DNA of 64,000 bases from JAWPMT01 sp965242775 (GTDB lineage: Bacteria; Bacteroidota; Bacteroidia; Cytophagales; Cyclobacteriaceae), in assembly GCA_965242775.1 (NCBI GenBank), contig CBDETI010000009.1, positions 1 through 64,000 on the forward strand. Direction: 5' to 3'. The notes under the pieces were generated by a model, which was not told the origin of the DNA, ran no database searches, and was given only the letters and a program-made list of their open reading frames with translations. Positions within the stretch are counted from its first letter, which is position 1; every line of letters begins with the position of its first letter. The position numbers and the translations under genes are program-made. Positions 62,437 to 64,000 of this stretch are shown here, in pieces.

Positions 62437-63292
62437 CTATTTTATCAAGAACTTTTATGATCAGGGAGTCAATAACCTGATTAGGATCCTCCGAGAATTT
62501 GTTTCGCTGCCTGTTGGCTATGATGGCATTGAGGCTAATCATTTCGTGCCCTAAAACGCGTGCCATGGCGTAGTAACCGGCGGTTTCCATTTCCAGATTG
62601 GTGAGCCAAAAGTCGCGATGGTGGAATTGTGTGAGTGTATCGACCAGGTGAGGGTAGCGTATGGGAATTCTCAATGTCCGCCCCTGAGGGGCATAAAATC
62701 CATGGCAGGTGACAGTGTTTCCTGCGGTGGTAACATCCTTGAACAGATCCAACAATTCCTGGGACCCTTTCACGCAGTAAGGGCTATAAGGTAAACCCAC
62801 GGAAGTGCCAACCTCCCGGCCGATTTCCTGCTCAAATTCTGACATAGACAACTCATAAAAATACATGAGTGGATCCATTCCCAAGGCATATTCACTCATG
62901 ACATGCGATCCCAATCGTACATCTTCCTGGATACTGGCGGAGGTCCCGATTCGAATAATTCTGAGTATTCGTTTTTTTGACAGGGGTTGCCTGGTGCGCA
63001 AGTCGATATTGGCAAGTGCATCCAACTCATTCATCAAGATCTCTACATTGTCAGTCCCCATGCCGGAGCTGATAACCGTGATCCGATGCCCCTGATACTT
63101 CCCAATGTGCGTGATAAATTCACGCTTGTTCATTTCGAAATCAATGTTGTCGAAATGACGACTGACGCGATGCACGCGATTGGGGTCCCCCACGGTGATG
63201 ATCGTGTCAGACAGGTGGCTGGGTTTTAAGTTCAGGTGGTAAACACTCCCGTCCGGATTTATGATAAGGTCCGTTTCAGAGATTTTAGTCAT
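62423..63292 (-). CDS. Nucleoside phosphorylase (uridine phosphorylase-like)
   Basis: A 289-residue NP-I family enzyme: TVGDPNRVHRVSRHF at the N-terminus (phosphate-binding GDPxR), SSGMGTDNVEILMNEL, IRIGTSASIQ and the substrate-binding NLEMETAGYYAMARV near residue 235. It cleaves nucleosides to base and ribose-1-phosphate, in salvage. Uridine or another nucleoside may be the true substrate. Confidence 0.9.
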   Translation of the reverse strand: MTKISETDLIINPDGSVYHLNLKPSHLSDTIITVGDPNRVHRVSRHFDNIDFEMNKREFITHIGKYQGHRITVISSGMGTDNVEILMNELDALANIDLRTRQPLSKKRILRIIRIGTSASIQEDVRLGSHVMSEYALGMDPLMYFYELSMSEFEQEIGREVGTSVGLPYSPYCVKGSQELLDLFKDVTTAGNTVTCHGFYAPQGRTLRIPIRYPHLVDTLTQFHHRDFWLTNLEMETAGYYAMARVLGHEMISLNAIIANRQRNKFSEDPNQVIDSLIIKVLDKIVSSS

Positions 63293-63407
63293 GCCGGCAA
63301 TTCAACCTTAAATTCTAGCTAAATGATGGATTTTGCAAAGGATTACGTGAGATGCGGTAAAAATTGCGAACTAAACAACCAAATAACCAGATGAACAACC
63401 CCTGCAC

Positions 63408-64000
63408 CTATCGTTTCAGACCTTTGTAGGGATTGTAGCCATTGCTTTCTTTCGGATAATAACCAGTGCCATCGTAGGGCCTAACTTCAGGAGCATTCAT
63501 GCATTCTTCAGAACAGCACCCCTTGAATTTTTCGGCGCCTGCTTGCGACATAGCAATGTGACGGTTGCATTTGGGGTTGGCACAGTTGACCATTCGATCA
63601 GATGGTTCACCGGTGACATAGCACTTGGCAATGATGGAAGGATTTACTTCATTGACCTCATGAACGATACGATTATCGAATACGTAACATTTGCCTTCAA
63701 AATTTTCTCCACCTTCATCCAGTCCATACTTGATGATTCCTCCATGTAGTTGGTATACATTTTCGAAACCTTGCTCCAACAAATAGGCACTGGCTTTTTC
63801 ACACTTAATTCCACCGGTGCAATAAGTGACTACCTTCTTTTTCTTAAGAGCACTTAATTCTTCTACTTTTTCCGGAAAATCCCGAAAGTTTTCCATGTCC
63901 AGGGTAACGGCATTTTTGAATTTTCCAACGTTGTGCTCATAGTTGGATCTGACATCCAGAATCACTGTATCCTCATCTTCTTCCAGCAAAATCTGCTTGA
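63408..64000 (-). CDS. trhO: tRNA uridine(34) hydroxylase (TrhO/YceA), C-terminal part
   Basis: A frame open to the right edge; the visible C-terminal ~195 residues contain a rhodanese domain (VILDVRSNYEHNVGKFKNA, active Cys in VVTYCTGGIKCEKA) and the C-terminal Cys-rich segment (NCANPKCNRHIAMS, CCSEECMNAPEVRPY). This matches TrhO, which hydroxylates U34 of tRNAs to ho5U. The N-terminus lies beyond the window. Confidence 0.93.
   Translation of the reverse strand, partial: KQILLEEDEDTVILDVRSNYEHNVGKFKNAVTLDMENFRDFPEKVEELSALKKKKVVTYCTGGIKCEKASAYLLEQGFENVYQLHGGIIKYGLDEGGENFEGKCYVFDNRIVHEVNEVNPSIIAKCYVTGEPSDRMVNCANPKCNRHIAMSQAGAEKFKGCCSEECMNAPEVRPYDGTGYYPKESNGYNPYKGLKR

Overview
The window is a chromosomal stretch of a Bacteroidota bacterium, most likely a Cytophagales-type marine or soil relative. 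Supporting signs are a giant secreted adhesin with a C-terminal type IX secretion (T9SS) sorting domain, two outer-membrane receptors that open with carboxypeptidase-regulatory-like domains, a 7TM-AraC regulator, and promoters matching the phylum-specific pattern TTG-N19-TAnnTTTG (three exact cases, upstream of a caspase-like gene, sucD and tRNA-Ser). Start codons show no consistent Shine-Dalgarno. No insertion sequence, prophage, CRISPR array or rRNA was seen.

Layout. 1-3.2 kb: an AraC-type regulator cut by the left edge faces an operon of SRPBCC protein, membrane protein, ECF-like sigma factor, second SRPBCC protein and TfoX-N protein. 3.2-7.2 kb: a TonB-dependent receptor translationally coupled to a secreted caspase-like (C14) protein. 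7.3-9.9 kb: small membrane protein, isochorismatase-like hydrolase, a frameshifted secreted-protein gene and panB. 10-17.3 kb: the most unfamiliar region, a 1963-residue protein (lectin-like head, beta-propeller, coiled coil, unknown C-terminal module) followed by a 477-residue protein with an HEVLH motif; neither has a signal peptide. 17.4-26.5 kb: monomeric isocitrate dehydrogenase, a TIM-barrel isomerase-like protein, a GMC oxidoreductase with its gluconate-dehydrogenase-subunit-3-like partner, an ABC-F ATPase, a HAD dehalogenase and small proteins. 26.8-31.1 kb: secreted small protein, 7TM-AraC regulator and outer-membrane barrel protein. 31.2-31.9 kb: a tRNA-Ser(UGA) surrounded by duplicated and interrupted tRNA fragments. 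32-38.9 kb: esterase, penicillin acylase and a WD40-caspase protein. 39-49.5 kb: small lipoprotein, HMA-DUF4396 protein, an 8.6-kb LRR/cadherin/T9SS adhesin gene split by a frameshift, and sucD. 49.7-64 kb: mostly housekeeping genes (alpha/beta hydrolase, DAO oxidase, NhaC antiporter, 3'-5' exonuclease, HD hydrolase, molybdopterin oxidoreductase, thioesterase-SDR operon, DUF72, a two-component system, nucleoside phosphorylase, TrhO).

Three genes look broken by single-base length changes in short homopolymers (8499-8503, 47633-47635, 62126-62129); these could be sequencing errors or real decay and cannot be told apart from one sequence. The best candidates for undescribed biology are the giant propeller protein with its HExxH neighbour, the receptor-coupled caspase, and the rearranged tRNA-Ser locus.
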